Shown piece after piece: positions 8,172 to 16,931 of a DNA stretch of 43,426 nt. The position numbers and the translations under genes are program-made. This DNA is from an uncultured Eubacteriales bacterium. GTDB lineage: Bacteria > Bacillota > Clostridia > Oscillospirales > Acutalibacteraceae. Position 1 is the stretch's first letter, and each line of letters starts with the position of its first letter. The notes below the pieces were generated by a model. That model saw nothing but the letters and a program-made list of their open reading frames with translations. It did no database searches and had not been told where the DNA came from. The stretch lies in assembly GCA_900314355.1 (NCBI GenBank), contig OMUY01000099.1, positions 1 through 43,426 on the forward strand. Reading direction: 5' to 3'.

Positions 8172-8621
8172 ATGTTTGAAATGAGACCTTACAGAAGAAA
8201 TGATAATAATATTTACGACCCGTTTGACGACTTTGACAGATTTGAGAGAAACTTCTGGTCATCACCTTTTGATATGTTAGATCATTCACTTGTCACAATG
8301 AGTGCCGATATCAAGGACGAGGGCGACAAATATTCACTCGCAGTCGATATGCCCGGATTTGACAAGAAGGACATCAAGATTGACATTAAAAACGACGTTA
8401 TGACAATATCCGCCGAGAGACATTCCGACAAGGAGAAAAAGGACGAAAAAGGTAAATTCATCAGATCGGAGAGATCATACGGCAGCTACTCAAGACAGTT
8501 TGACGTAAGCGAAGTTGATACGGACAAGATTTCCGCCAAATACGAAAACGGCGTCCTTACTCTCGACATGCCCAAGAAAGACACCGGAATAGATTCCGCC
8601 AAACATCTTGAAATCGAATGA
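8172..8621 (+). CDS. Small heat-shock protein, Hsp20/alpha-crystallin family
   Basis: A 149-residue ATP-independent chaperone that holds unfolding proteins. The N-terminus is rich in Phe and Asp (DPFDDFDRFERNFW), followed by an alpha-crystallin domain from about residue 44 to 140: DIKDEGDKYSLAVDMPGF, KKDIKIDIKND, and the signature near SAKYENGVLTLDMPKK. The length is usual for bacterial Hsp20. Start is ATG with AAAGGAG eight bases upstream. It stands alone, divergent from glgP, with CIRCE, a long leader and its own terminator, giving both transcriptional and possibly RNA-level heat control. Confidence 0.95.
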   Translation: MFEMRPYRRNDNNIYDPFDDFDRFERNFWSSPFDMLDHSLVTMSADIKDEGDKYSLAVDMPGFDKKDIKIDIKNDVMTISAERHSDKEKKDEKGKFIRSERSYGSYSRQFDVSEVDTDKISAKYENGVLTLDMPKKDTGIDSAKHLEIE

Positions 8622-8672
8622 TTCAAAGGCTGTTTATAATGACAATCCCCCTTAAATAAAAATAATACGAAA

Positions 8673-8702
8673 GGCGCGCTCTTAAAAAGCGCGTCTTTTT
8701 TT
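8673..8702 (+). terminator. Terminator of hsp20
   Basis: Stem GGCGCGCT / AGCGCGTC (8673-8680 with 8688-8695, one G-U pair) followed by seven T. It overlaps the stop codon of the convergent MATE gene. Confidence 0.88.
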
Positions 8703-10074
8703 ATGCTGTTTTTTCATCGGGATTTTTTTGTTTTTCCTTTTTGCATACAATATAAAAGCAGACGAGACACATCACGACCTGAAGAGCCGATGCGCACGGC
8801 GTCGCAAGTCCTATTTTAAAAAGCGAAACAGGTTTTTGGAGACTCATTATGTATGAAACGGGGACTCTCACTCCGAACGCGGAGATAAGTCCCTGCGCCA
8901 TTACAAATTTAGTCTTGCCTATGCCGTTGAAAAATCCTATCATGCAGAAAAATACCGGAGTCAGGACGCAGTCAAACCCGTACGCCTTCAAATAATCGTA
9001 TCCTGCGGCGATGACGTCCTTGTCGTCCGAGAAAACAGACGCGAGCAAATCACCTTTAAAAAACGTCAGAAGAGATAAGAATACGCCTATTGATAATGAC
9101 AAAATTATAGCATATAGGATGGATTTTTTCGCCCTGTCAAATTTACCCGCTCCGTAATTCTGAGCGACGAACGCCGACATGGACTGCATAAACGCAGACG
9201 GCACGAGCATAAGAAAGTTGCAGACTTTTTCCGCTATTCCCGTGCCTGCGGACGCGTTTACGCCAAGTCTGTTTACTATCGCAAGAATTATCAGGAAAGA
9301 AAGTCCTACGAGAAAATCCTGTATGGCGATAGGTATGCCTACGCCGAATATTTTCTTATTTACAGATGAATCGAATTTAATATATTTTCTGTCAAATTCA
9401 AAAGGAAGGGTCTGTTTTCTTATTATCAATATTGAAAGTATCACGCTTACAGCCTGAGATGCGACTGTCGCGACAGCAGCTCCGGCTGCGCCCAAATCGA
9501 GGACTATTACATTGAAAAGGTCGCCGAAAATATTTATTACACAAGCTATCATTACGGTAATCAGCGGCGTCCTCGAATCGCCTATTCCCCTGAAAACGGA
9601 ACCTATCAGATTGTACGCAACTATGACTACTGTGCCGCCTCCGCATATTCTGATATAGCTTACCGTCATATCAAAAGCTTTTTCGGGAGCGTTCATAATT
9701 TTAGCGAGCCACGGCGCGAAAATTATAAGAACCGCGGACAGTGCTACGCCTATTATTAAAAACAAAACCACAGCGGCTCCTATTGTTTTACCGCCATCTT
9801 TCGCTTTTCCCGCGCCGAGCTGTTGACCGAGAATGACAGTCGCTCCCATTGCGAATGCGGCGACTATGTTTGTGACGGTCTGCATGAGCTGAGAACCGGT
9901 TGAAACGCCCGAAAGATCGGCCGACGACGCGAACCTTCCTACGACTAAAAGGTCAACGGCTCCGTAAAGAGCCTGAAGAAGAAGGGCGAAAAGAACAGGA
10001 AACGCAAATTTCACGAGCTTGGGAAGAATACTGCCATCTGTAAAATCCGTTGAATAATTTTTAGCCTTTGCCAT
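8701..10074 (-). CDS. MATE family multidrug/metabolite exporter
   Basis: A 457-residue polytopic membrane protein with about twelve hydrophobic spans arranged as two similar halves, typical of MatE/NorM-DinF transporters that expel cationic compounds using Na+ or H+ gradients. Visible features are the N-terminal LPKLVKFAFPVLFALLLQALYGAVD, GATVILGQQLGAGK in the first half and SAFVAQNYGAGKFDRAKK in the matching place of the second half. Substrate cannot be inferred. The ATG directly abuts the mnmG stop with no gap, so it is co-transcribed with and probably coupled to mnmG. Confidence 0.9.
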   Translation of the reverse strand: MAKAKNYSTDFTDGSILPKLVKFAFPVLFALLLQALYGAVDLLVVGRFASSADLSGVSTGSQLMQTVTNIVAAFAMGATVILGQQLGAGKAKDGGKTIGAAVVLFLIIGVALSAVLIIFAPWLAKIMNAPEKAFDMTVSYIRICGGGTVVIVAYNLIGSVFRGIGDSRTPLITVMIACVINIFGDLFNVIVLDLGAAGAAVATVASQAVSVILSILIIRKQTLPFEFDRKYIKFDSSVNKKIFGVGIPIAIQDFLVGLSFLIILAIVNRLGVNASAGTGIAEKVCNFLMLVPSAFMQSMSAFVAQNYGAGKFDRAKKSILYAIILSLSIGVFLSLLTFFKGDLLASVFSDDKDVIAAGYDYLKAYGFDCVLTPVFFCMIGFFNGIGKTKFVMAQGLISAFGVRVPVSYIMSLQKPVSLFKIGLATPCASALQVVMCLVCFYIVCKKEKQKNPDEKTA

Positions 10075-11946
10075 TTACTTCCCTTTCCTTGAAAGATATA
10101 CCGCGAGAACGCTGATATCCGCCGGCGATACTCCCGATATTCTCGACGCCTGTCCCAATGTCTCCGGTCTTATCTTTGAAAGCTTCTCCCTCGCTTCCTT
10201 CCTGAGACTGCCGATATCCGAATAATCAGTGTTTTCCGGAATAATCTTGTTTTCAAGGCGGCGCATCTCTTTAATCTCGGCAAGCTGCATTTTTATATAC
10301 CCCTCGTATTTAAGGGTTATTTCGACCTGTTCAGCCACATCTCTCGGAACATCGGGAGCCTCGTTGTCGAATTTCATAACGTCTGAATATTTGAGCTGAG
10401 GTCTTTTTATAAGCTCCGCCTCCTTTATCCCCGTCGATAGCGGAGCGGTTCCCTTTTGCACAAGGTATTCGTTTATCCCTTTTTCGGGGGCGATGGTTTT
10501 GCGCCTGACCCTTTCTGTCTCGTTTTCTATCATTTCCTTTTTCTTCAGGAATTTTTCATACCTCTCGTCTGATATCAGTCCTATTTCGCGGCCTATCGGC
10601 GTGAGGCGGAGGTCGGCGTTGTCCTGCCTGAGATAAAGTCTGTACTCCGAGCGGGATGTCATCATTCTGTAAGGCTCATTGCACCCTTTTGTCACGAGGT
10701 CGTCAATAAGCGTACCGATATAAGACGACGCCCTGTCAAGTATCATCGGCTTTTCGCCTTTTATTTTCAGCGCGGCGTTTATACCGGCGACAAGTCCCTG
10801 GCATGCGGCCTCTTCGTATCCCGAAGAGCCGTTGAACTGACCGGCTCCGTAAAGATATTCCACGTCCTTAAATTCCAACGTCCTCTTCATCGCCGTCGGG
10901 TCAACGCACCAATACTCTATTGCGTAGGCGTTTCTCATAACCTCAACATTTTCAAGGCCTTTTATTGTTCTGAGAAATCCGAGCTGAACATCTACGGGCA
11001 TTGAGGACGACATTCCCGAAAGATACATCTCTTCGGTGCCTTTGCCGCACGGTTCGATAAAAAGCTGATGGCGTTTTTTATCGGGAAAGCGCATTACCTT
11101 GTCTTCGAAACTCGGGCAGTATCTGGGGCCTATACCCTTAATCACGCCGGAATAAAGCGGAGAGCGGTCAATATTGTCCAATATGACTTTTTTCGTTTTT
11201 TCGTTAGTGTACGATATATAGCAGACTGCCGAATTTTTTATGTCATCGGGATTTGTTTCAAAAGAAAAAGGTGTCGGAATCTCATCGCCCGACTGCGGCT
11301 CCATCACAGAAAAATCAAGAGACCGAGCGTTGACTCTCGACGGCGTTCCGGTTTTGAATCTTCTGAGAGGAATGTTCATTTTTTTGAGAGAATCCGCGAG
11401 ACCTACAGAAGGAAACATTCCGTCGGGGCCGCCCGAATAGCATTTGTCGCCGACGTAAATTTTTCCGTCTAAAAAAGTGCCTGTCGCGAGTATGACCGCT
11501 TTGGCCTCGTATACTTCGTCAAGCTTTGTCGTAAGTCTGAAAATGCCGTCGGATTTTTCAAGCCTCACAATCTCCGCCTGTCTCAGGTGAAGATTTTCCT
11601 GTTTTTCAAGCACATATTTCATAGTTTTCGCGTAGCCGCGTCTGTCTATCTGCGCCCTAAGAGAATGAACGGCAGGTCCTTTCCCGAGATTCAGCATTCT
11701 TGACTGAATTGTATTTTTGTCAGCGGCTTTTCCCATCTCGCCGCCGAGAGCGTCAATTTCTCTGACAAGATGACCTTTGCTTGTTCCGCCTATTGACGGA
11801 TTGCAAGGCATATTGCCGATGAAATCAAGGCTTATTGTAAATACTGCGACGCTCGCGCCGAGCCTTGCCGCGGCAAGAGACGCCTCTATTCCGGCATGAC
11901 CTGCTCCTATTACAGCTATATCATATTGTCCTGATAAAAATTCCAT
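10075..11946 (-). CDS. mnmG: tRNA uridine-5-carboxymethylaminomethyl modification enzyme MnmG (GidA)
   Basis: A 623-residue FAD protein which, with MnmE, adds the (carboxymethyl)aminomethyl group to the wobble uridine of several tRNAs. Seen: the FAD-binding VIGAGHAGIEAS (11-22), GNMPCNPSIGGTSKGHLVREIDA, the GTFLDGKIYVGD segment, DDLVTKGCNEPYRMMTSRSEYRL and a C-terminal helical domain ending in SGVSPADISVL. Length and motifs are normal. Start is ATG with AGGCGGA upstream. In many Firmicutes mnmG sits beside mnmE near the origin; here mnmE is absent and it lies between a MATE exporter and a C_GCAxxG_C_C gene. Confidence 0.96.
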   Translation of the reverse strand: MEFLSGQYDIAVIGAGHAGIEASLAAARLGASVAVFTISLDFIGNMPCNPSIGGTSKGHLVREIDALGGEMGKAADKNTIQSRMLNLGKGPAVHSLRAQIDRRGYAKTMKYVLEKQENLHLRQAEIVRLEKSDGIFRLTTKLDEVYEAKAVILATGTFLDGKIYVGDKCYSGGPDGMFPSVGLADSLKKMNIPLRRFKTGTPSRVNARSLDFSVMEPQSGDEIPTPFSFETNPDDIKNSAVCYISYTNEKTKKVILDNIDRSPLYSGVIKGIGPRYCPSFEDKVMRFPDKKRHQLFIEPCGKGTEEMYLSGMSSSMPVDVQLGFLRTIKGLENVEVMRNAYAIEYWCVDPTAMKRTLEFKDVEYLYGAGQFNGSSGYEEAACQGLVAGINAALKIKGEKPMILDRASSYIGTLIDDLVTKGCNEPYRMMTSRSEYRLYLRQDNADLRLTPIGREIGLISDERYEKFLKKKEMIENETERVRRKTIAPEKGINEYLVQKGTAPLSTGIKEAELIKRPQLKYSDVMKFDNEAPDVPRDVAEQVEITLKYEGYIKMQLAEIKEMRRLENKIIPENTDYSDIGSLRKEAREKLSKIRPETLGQASRISGVSPADISVLAVYLSRKGK

Positions 11947-11982
11947 TTTATCGTCCGCCTGTTATAATCCGCTTTTAAAATT

Positions 11983-12016
11983 AAAGGCACAAAATTTTTC
12001 ATTTTTTTGTGCCTTT
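11983..12016 (-). terminator. Strong hairpin between the C_GCAxxG_C_C gene and mnmG
   Basis: A 12-bp perfect stem (AAAGGCACAAAA, 11983-11994, with 12005-12016) around a ten-base loop. On the minus strand it is followed by AATTTTAAAAG, only moderately T-rich, so it may be a leaky terminator or processing site. Confidence 0.6.
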
Positions 12017-12037
12017 GAAAATATAGATTTTTTCGAC

Positions 12038-12508
12038 TTATTTGGGATGAGACTCCAAAAATTTATCGAGCATATCCGCCGCGCCGAATACGATTTCAGC
12101 ACACGGTCTTTTTTTGTAATAGTCGTCTGTCCTTTTTTCCGGAGAAGGAGATGAAAACCGGCCGCGCTCAAGTCCGAGAATATCGGCGCATACTACAGAG
12201 CCGTTTATTTTTTTAAACTGAGAGGCAAGTTCCTGTATATAGGAATATATTTTTTTCTTTGTCTCCGTATTTCCGCTTTCGCTGTCGCCGTAATATGCGC
12301 TCACGATAAACGCCATACCGCTGACTGCGCCGCATATTTCTCTCATTCTGCCTACTCCCGCTCCGAAGCCCAAAGTAAGTCTCAAAACGGTGCTTTCGTC
12401 AAGTCCCGTCTTGTCGTAAAATGCTGCCGATAGAGATTGACAGCATGTATAACCGGAAAGAAAATAATCCTTTGCCTTCTGCGCTCTTGATAAATTTTCT
12501 TTTTCCAT
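12038..12508 (-). CDS. C_GCAxxG_C_C family (putative redox) protein
   Basis: A small cysteine-rich protein (156 residues from the ATG) of the C_GCAxxG_C_C family, found mainly in anaerobes and suspected to act in redox chemistry; function is not established. Visible cysteine motifs: SGYTCCQSLSAAF, REICGAVSGMAF (the GCAxxG-like core), VCADILG and PCAEIVFGAADML. I chose ATG 12508, four bases after the Mrp stop; an in-frame TTG at 12526 would add six residues (MKKSEY) and overlap mrp by 14 bases, and neither has a strong ribosome site. Being right behind mrp, an Fe-S carrier, suggests a shared cofactor or redox role (inference). Confidence 0.8.
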   Translation of the reverse strand: MEKENLSRAQKAKDYFLSGYTCCQSLSAAFYDKTGLDESTVLRLTLGFGAGVGRMREICGAVSGMAFIVSAYYGDSESGNTETKKKIYSYIQELASQFKKINGSVVCADILGLERGRFSSPSPEKRTDDYYKKRPCAEIVFGAADMLDKFLESHPK

Positions 12509-12512
12509 ATAT

Positions 12513-13337
12513 TCAGATTTTTTCAACCGCGTCGGCCATGTCGTCGAGATAATCGCCGTTGAAAAGCTCTATAAGTCCCGAATCGCACTCCCTCGCAAGG
12601 TCGGGATTAATAGGTATTCTCGATACGTTTTTGATTCCGAAATCCTTTGCGGTCTCTTCTACGCTGCTTTTGCCGAAAATATAATTTTTGGCTCCGCATT
12701 CGGGACATACATAATATGACATATTCTCTACTATTCCTATTACGGGAACATTCATAAGCTTTGCCATATTTATAGCTTTTGCGACTATCATAGAGACGAG
12801 ATCCTGAGGCGTCGTGACGACTATTATTCCGTCAACCGGTATTGACTGAAATACCGTAAGTGGAACGTCGCCTGTTCCCGGAGGCATATCGACGAACATA
12901 TAGTCTATGTCTTTCCAAATAACGTCTGTCCAGAACTGTCTTATCACTCCGGAAATAACCGGGCCTCTCCATACTACAGGGTCGGTCTCGTTTTCCATTA
13001 GAAGGTTAAGGGACATTACGTCTATTCCCGTCTTTGTAGTAACAGGGAAAAGAGCGTTTTCGGTTCCCTGAGCTCTTTCCTTTAATCCGAACATCTTGGG
13101 AATTGACGGACCGGTGACGTCGGCGTCAAGAATGGCGACTCTCGCGTCACGTCTTCTCATTGTTACTGACATTAACGACGTCACAAGGCTTTTTCCGACG
13201 CCGCCCTTTCCGGATACGACGCCTATTACCTTCTTTACAGATGAAAGTTCGTTTAACTTATCTTTCTGCGGAGCCCTCGATTCACAGTTTTCCTCGCAGT
13301 TTTCACAATTATGATCACAGTTTTCTTCTACTGCCAT
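12513..13337 (-). CDS. Mrp/NBP35 family Fe-S cluster carrier ATPase
   Basis: A 274-residue P-loop ATPase of the Mrp/ApbC group, which carry and insert [4Fe-4S] clusters. Seen: a Cys-rich N-terminus with Cys7, Cys11, Cys14 and Cys18, the deviant Walker A SGKGGVGKS (42-50), DADVTGPSIP, the FVDMPPGTGD Walker B segment near 148-157, and the C-terminal CPEC pair (Cys211, Cys214) that bridges a cluster across the dimer. The length is typical for the short bacterial form lacking the MIP18-like domain. Start is ATG with AAGGGC. It lies 39 bases after the serine hydrolase gene. Confidence 0.93.
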   Translation of the reverse strand: MAVEENCDHNCENCEENCESRAPQKDKLNELSSVKKVIGVVSGKGGVGKSLVTSLMSVTMRRRDARVAILDADVTGPSIPKMFGLKERAQGTENALFPVTTKTGIDVMSLNLLMENETDPVVWRGPVISGVIRQFWTDVIWKDIDYMFVDMPPGTGDVPLTVFQSIPVDGIIVVTTPQDLVSMIVAKAINMAKLMNVPVIGIVENMSYYVCPECGAKNYIFGKSSVEETAKDFGIKNVSRIPINPDLARECDSGLIELFNGDYLDDMADAVEKI

Positions 13338-13376
13338 AATATTGCCCTTCTTTAAAAATTATTCTTTTTTATCGAT

Positions 13377-14990
13377 TTATATGTTCTTGATTTTAACTAT
13401 TCTTCCGATGAGATCCGGGTCAACTATCGGTTCGACAATTCCTGCCGCGCCTTTTGCGGCGATTTTAATCGGATCTGTCTTTTTTATTCCCTCGAAATCG
13501 AGCCCGAAAACAGCCATATGATATACGGTTCTCTCCGACCAGTTGTCGAGTCTGAAATACTTGCCGTTAAATCTAAACCTGAGTTTTTTCACCTGCGTGT
13601 TTTCAAGCGCTCTTATCCATATTTCAAGAGAACCGTCTTTCTGCCACGCGTATGATGACGCCATAGTGTACGGATAATCGCATATCTCGACTTTTGAAAG
13701 AATTTCTTCGCCGAAACCCGCGACTATTCTGATGTCGTCATATTTTTCGGTGCATGTCATTACAAGTCTGCCGTCGTCGAATTTAAGACAGATGTTGTTT
13801 AAATAACCTGACTTTTTGTCCCTCATAAAGTTGCAGACAAACGGAAGAATTGTCGCCTTTTTTGAATCGGGCAGTTTAAGCAGCTTGCCTTTGAGCATTT
13901 CTTCCGCCGCGGGATTGCTTTTTTCTCCCGTAATCTCAGGCAGTCTCATATCGGGAAGTTTTTTTTGAATCTCATCTGACGCCGATTCGTCTTCGGCGCT
14001 CGGTACGTAATTTTTTTCGTCGATAAAACCTTCGGGAAAATATTTCCACATGGTTTCAAGGACATATCTCTCCATTGTTTCGCCGCCGGTAGTTACAAGG
14101 CATGCGTCGTAATCGGGAAGACCGCAAGCGAGCTGAGCGAAAACTCCGTCCGCTCTGAAAGAATTGTCAACGGAATTTCTCCAGAACTGGTAGCCGTAGC
14201 CTGAATTTCTGTCCGCTCCCGTGCCTGTCGTCTTAGTTACATGGACTCTTGTCGCTTCCCGAGCCCACCCAGCGGGCAGGATCTGAACGCCGTTCCATCT
14301 GCCGTCTGAGGTATAGCACATAATTACCTTTGCGAGATCTTCCGTCGTAAGCCTCGCGCCCCATCCGCCGGCGTCAATTCCTCTCGGGTCTTTTTCCCAA
14401 AAAGGCTTTTCAATTCCGAGAGGTTTGAAAAATCTCGGATAAAGATATTCCGCGACGTTCTGACCGGTAACCTTATGAATAATAGCGGAGAGCATATAAG
14501 TATTGTCGGACGAGTAGTTGAATACTTCTCCCGGTTTTGTAACAAACGCCCCGTTCAGATATATTTTCACCCAGTTGGGTTTATCGAACTGAAGAGCAAG
14601 ACCTGTAATCTTACCGGATGTCATTGTGAGAAGATTTTCAACAGTCAGTATCCTCGCGAAAGGTCCCTGCATTCTCGGAGCGTATTCGGGGAAAAAATCA
14701 TAAACTTTGTCGTCAAGATTTAACAGCCCTTCGCTTATCGCGAATCCGACTGCCGTAGATACGAGAGATTTTGATACGGAGAACATTGTATGAGGCGTCT
14801 CCTCATTATAAGGCGCCCACCAATGACTGAACGCCACCTTGCCATGACGGACTATCATAAAAGAATGAAGTTCAATATCTTTTTCTTTTATCTCGTCAAG
14901 AAAGCCCAGGATTGCCTTTGAACTGACTCCTACGTCCTCGGGTTTGTCCGCTCTCGGAAGAGAAAATAAATTCGGTTTATCTTTATCCAT
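13377..14990 (-). CDS. Serine hydrolase of the beta-lactamase/class C (PBP4*-like) family
   Basis: A 537-residue protein with a class C beta-lactamase fold in its first ~340 residues: nucleophile motif SVSK (71-74), and NYSSDNTYML, where the usual second-box Asn of YxN is replaced by Ser. The third KTG-like box is not evident. A further ~200-residue C-terminal beta-rich domain follows. There is no signal peptide, so it is predicted to be cytosolic, unlike true penicillin-binding enzymes; esterase or peptidase action is more likely than antibiotic resistance. Start is ATG with a weak ribosome site 29 bases after the aminotransferase stop. Confidence 0.8.
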   Translation of the reverse strand: MDKDKPNLFSLPRADKPEDVGVSSKAILGFLDEIKEKDIELHSFMIVRHGKVAFSHWWAPYNEETPHTMFSVSKSLVSTAVGFAISEGLLNLDDKVYDFFPEYAPRMQGPFARILTVENLLTMTSGKITGLALQFDKPNWVKIYLNGAFVTKPGEVFNYSSDNTYMLSAIIHKVTGQNVAEYLYPRFFKPLGIEKPFWEKDPRGIDAGGWGARLTTEDLAKVIMCYTSDGRWNGVQILPAGWAREATRVHVTKTTGTGADRNSGYGYQFWRNSVDNSFRADGVFAQLACGLPDYDACLVTTGGETMERYVLETMWKYFPEGFIDEKNYVPSAEDESASDEIQKKLPDMRLPEITGEKSNPAAEEMLKGKLLKLPDSKKATILPFVCNFMRDKKSGYLNNICLKFDDGRLVMTCTEKYDDIRIVAGFGEEILSKVEICDYPYTMASSYAWQKDGSLEIWIRALENTQVKKLRFRFNGKYFRLDNWSERTVYHMAVFGLDFEGIKKTDPIKIAAKGAAGIVEPIVDPDLIGRIVKIKNI

Positions 14991-15019
14991 ATTGTTTATA
15001 GCTACCGTTTATAGGAATA

Positions 15020-16207
15020 TCAGATGAATTGTTTCTTGACTTCGCCCATAATCTCCATTCCTCTGACTATCATATCGTCCGTGGGCGTGGAGAAATTGAG
15101 CCTTATGCATTGAGTTTTGTCCTCGGGATACATCATAAACGCCGTGCCGGGTACTACCGCTACGCCGTTGTCCGCACATGTCTTGACAAAATTAAGCATA
15201 TCTACTGAATCGGGAAGCTTTACCCAGATGAAAAGTCCGCCCTCGGGTTTTACATATGTCACGAAATCGCCGAGCTCGGAATCGATAAGTCCGCACATGA
15301 GGTCAAGCTTTTTTCTGTAAATAGATCTGATAGTACGGATGTGCGCGCGGAAATCGGTCTGCGTCATCCATCTGTAGACAAGCATCTGCGTGAGCATAGG
15401 CGTATGAACGTCAGTCGCCTGCTTTCCGACAGTCATCTTCGCTATTACCGGTTTAGGAGCTATGGTGAAAGCCACTCTTATGCCGGGGGAAAGTATCTTT
15501 GAAAACGAGCCGGAATAAATTACTATGCCGTCTTTATCGAGCGTCTTAATGCAAGGAACGTCCTCGCCGTGAACTCTGAGTTCGCCGTAAGGGTTGTCCT
15601 CAAGAATCATTACGCCGTATTTTTTCGCGAGATTATAAAGTTTTACCCTCTTTTCCCACGACATCGTTACTCCTGCCGGATTCTGGAAATTGGGAATAGT
15701 ATAGATGAGTTTCGCTTTAGGCTCCGATTTGAGTTTTTCTTCGAGCTCTTCGATGTTCATGCCGTCGGAATCTACGCTGACGCCGACAAGTCTCGCATTA
15801 TAAGACCTGAATGTGTTTAAAGCGCCGATAAAAGACGGAGCCTCGGAAATTACGACGTCGCCTTCATTGCACAAAACTTTAGTCGAAAGATCCACAACCT
15901 GCTGAGCACCCGATGTGATGATTATATCATCGTCCTCTCCGCCTACGTTGTATGTTTTTCTCATATAATTTTTGATTTCCTGTCTCAGAGGAGTATATCC
16001 CTCCGAAATTCCGTACTGAAGAGCCTGAATTGGCTGTTCCGCAAGAATCTGGGCGGTGATTTTCTGCACATCCTCCACAGGGAATGCCTCGGGAGCGGGA
16101 TTTCCCGCCGCAAAAGGTATCGTATTTCCTGTTGACGTCGCCTTCAGTATTTCTCTTATTGCGGAAGGCTTTAAATTAGATATTCTGTCGGAAAACTTGT
16201 ATTCCAT
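15020..16207 (-). CDS. PLP-dependent aminotransferase, class I/II (2-aminoadipate aminotransferase-like)
   Basis: A 395-residue fold-type I aminotransferase. Seen: the N-terminal PFAAGNPAPEAFP substrate loop, TSGAQQVVDL (98-107), PNFQNPAGVTM (172-182), LEDNPYGELR with Asp204 and Tyr207, SGSFSKILSPGIR with PLP Lys237, and the C-terminal GGLFIWVKLP and CIRLNFSTP with the carboxylate-binding Arg. The sequence resembles the LysN/ARO8-type subgroup related to MocR regulators, acting on 2-aminoadipate, aromatic or branched-chain amino acids; the true substrate is unknown. ATG with AGGGAG eight bases upstream. Confidence 0.9.
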   Translation of the reverse strand: MEYKFSDRISNLKPSAIREILKATSTGNTIPFAAGNPAPEAFPVEDVQKITAQILAEQPIQALQYGISEGYTPLRQEIKNYMRKTYNVGGEDDDIIITSGAQQVVDLSTKVLCNEGDVVISEAPSFIGALNTFRSYNARLVGVSVDSDGMNIEELEEKLKSEPKAKLIYTIPNFQNPAGVTMSWEKRVKLYNLAKKYGVMILEDNPYGELRVHGEDVPCIKTLDKDGIVIYSGSFSKILSPGIRVAFTIAPKPVIAKMTVGKQATDVHTPMLTQMLVYRWMTQTDFRAHIRTIRSIYRKKLDLMCGLIDSELGDFVTYVKPEGGLFIWVKLPDSVDMLNFVKTCADNGVAVVPGTAFMMYPEDKTQCIRLNFSTPTDDMIVRGMEIMGEVKKQFI

Positions 16208-16270
16208 TTTTCTCCCTTACCTACCTATTTAGTTATAATTAATTTTTTTCCTCTGCCCGTCAAATTACGT

Positions 16271-16861
16271 TCAGTCAGAGTCATTGTAAGCGGCTATTAT
16301 CAGATTCGCAACGTTCGTCTTGGAAATTCTCATATCCATAGCCTGCTTTTCAATGTAGCGGTGAGCCTGCGGCTCCGACATATGCAGGTTTGTTATAAGA
16401 ATGTTTTTCGCTCTCGCGACAAGTCTCATTTCATTGAGCTTATTTCTGAGTTCTCTGTTGTCCTGTTCAATTCGTTTGATTTTGTCGTTTATGCCGACGA
16501 GAAAATACAAACCGGAAATTATCGAATCTTTGTCAAGCGGTTTCTTTTCCGTAATAATCCCTTTCGGGGAAAGTCTGAGCGATACGCCGGAAAAAATGTC
16601 ATACCTCGCTATGACCATAACCTGAGAAAGGTTTTTCTCCGAAACGGAAACGGAAAAGTCAAACCCGGCCTCGTCGGAAAGCGGACAGTCCACCACAACT
16701 ATATCGTACTTCGCGGTCATAAGAGCCTGTCTCGCCTTTTCCGCGGTTTTTACGGCTGTGATTTCCGCGCAGACGCCGCTTTCGATAATATTTGACAATG
16801 CGGCTGTACCCTTTGCGGATGATGACGCGAGCAGTACGGAATATTTTTTTCCGTTCCCCAT
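16271..16861 (-). CDS. ANTAR-domain response regulator with degenerate receiver
   Basis: A 196-residue protein with an N-terminal receiver-like domain (about 6-125), a short coiled coil and a C-terminal ANTAR domain (137-192; ARAKNILITNLHMSEPQAHRYIEKQAMD). ANTAR proteins bind paired RNA stem-loops to prevent premature transcription termination. The receiver keeps the phospho-acceptor-like Asp58 (VVVDCPLSD) and Lys107-Pro108, but the acidic pair expected after strand 1 is replaced by Ser (LLASSSAKG), so phosphorylation may not be the input. It lies between purA and an aminotransferase gene and no histidine kinase is near. ANTAR regulators in this group often control nitrogen or ethanolamine use; target here unknown. 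Confidence 0.88.
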   Translation of the reverse strand: MGNGKKYSVLLASSSAKGTAALSNIIESGVCAEITAVKTAEKARQALMTAKYDIVVVDCPLSDEAGFDFSVSVSEKNLSQVMVIARYDIFSGVSLRLSPKGIITEKKPLDKDSIISGLYFLVGINDKIKRIEQDNRELRNKLNEMRLVARAKNILITNLHMSEPQAHRYIEKQAMDMRISKTNVANLIIAAYNDSD

Positions 16862-16931
16862 ATATTATTTTCTCTTTAAATTATGTTTTTTGTCTGAATA
16901 TTAACCGGCTGTCAATTTGAAATCAGTCCGA

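Noticed and set aside
11068-11472. Plus-strand frame of 134 codons inside mnmG
   Set aside because: Antisense to conserved mnmG coding sequence, Arg-rich composition typical of reverse-frame translation.
13377-14990. Antibiotic-resistance beta-lactamase
   Set aside because: The SxxK motif is present but there is no signal peptide, the YxN and KTG boxes are not canonical, and a large extra domain follows; a cytosolic hydrolase fits better.
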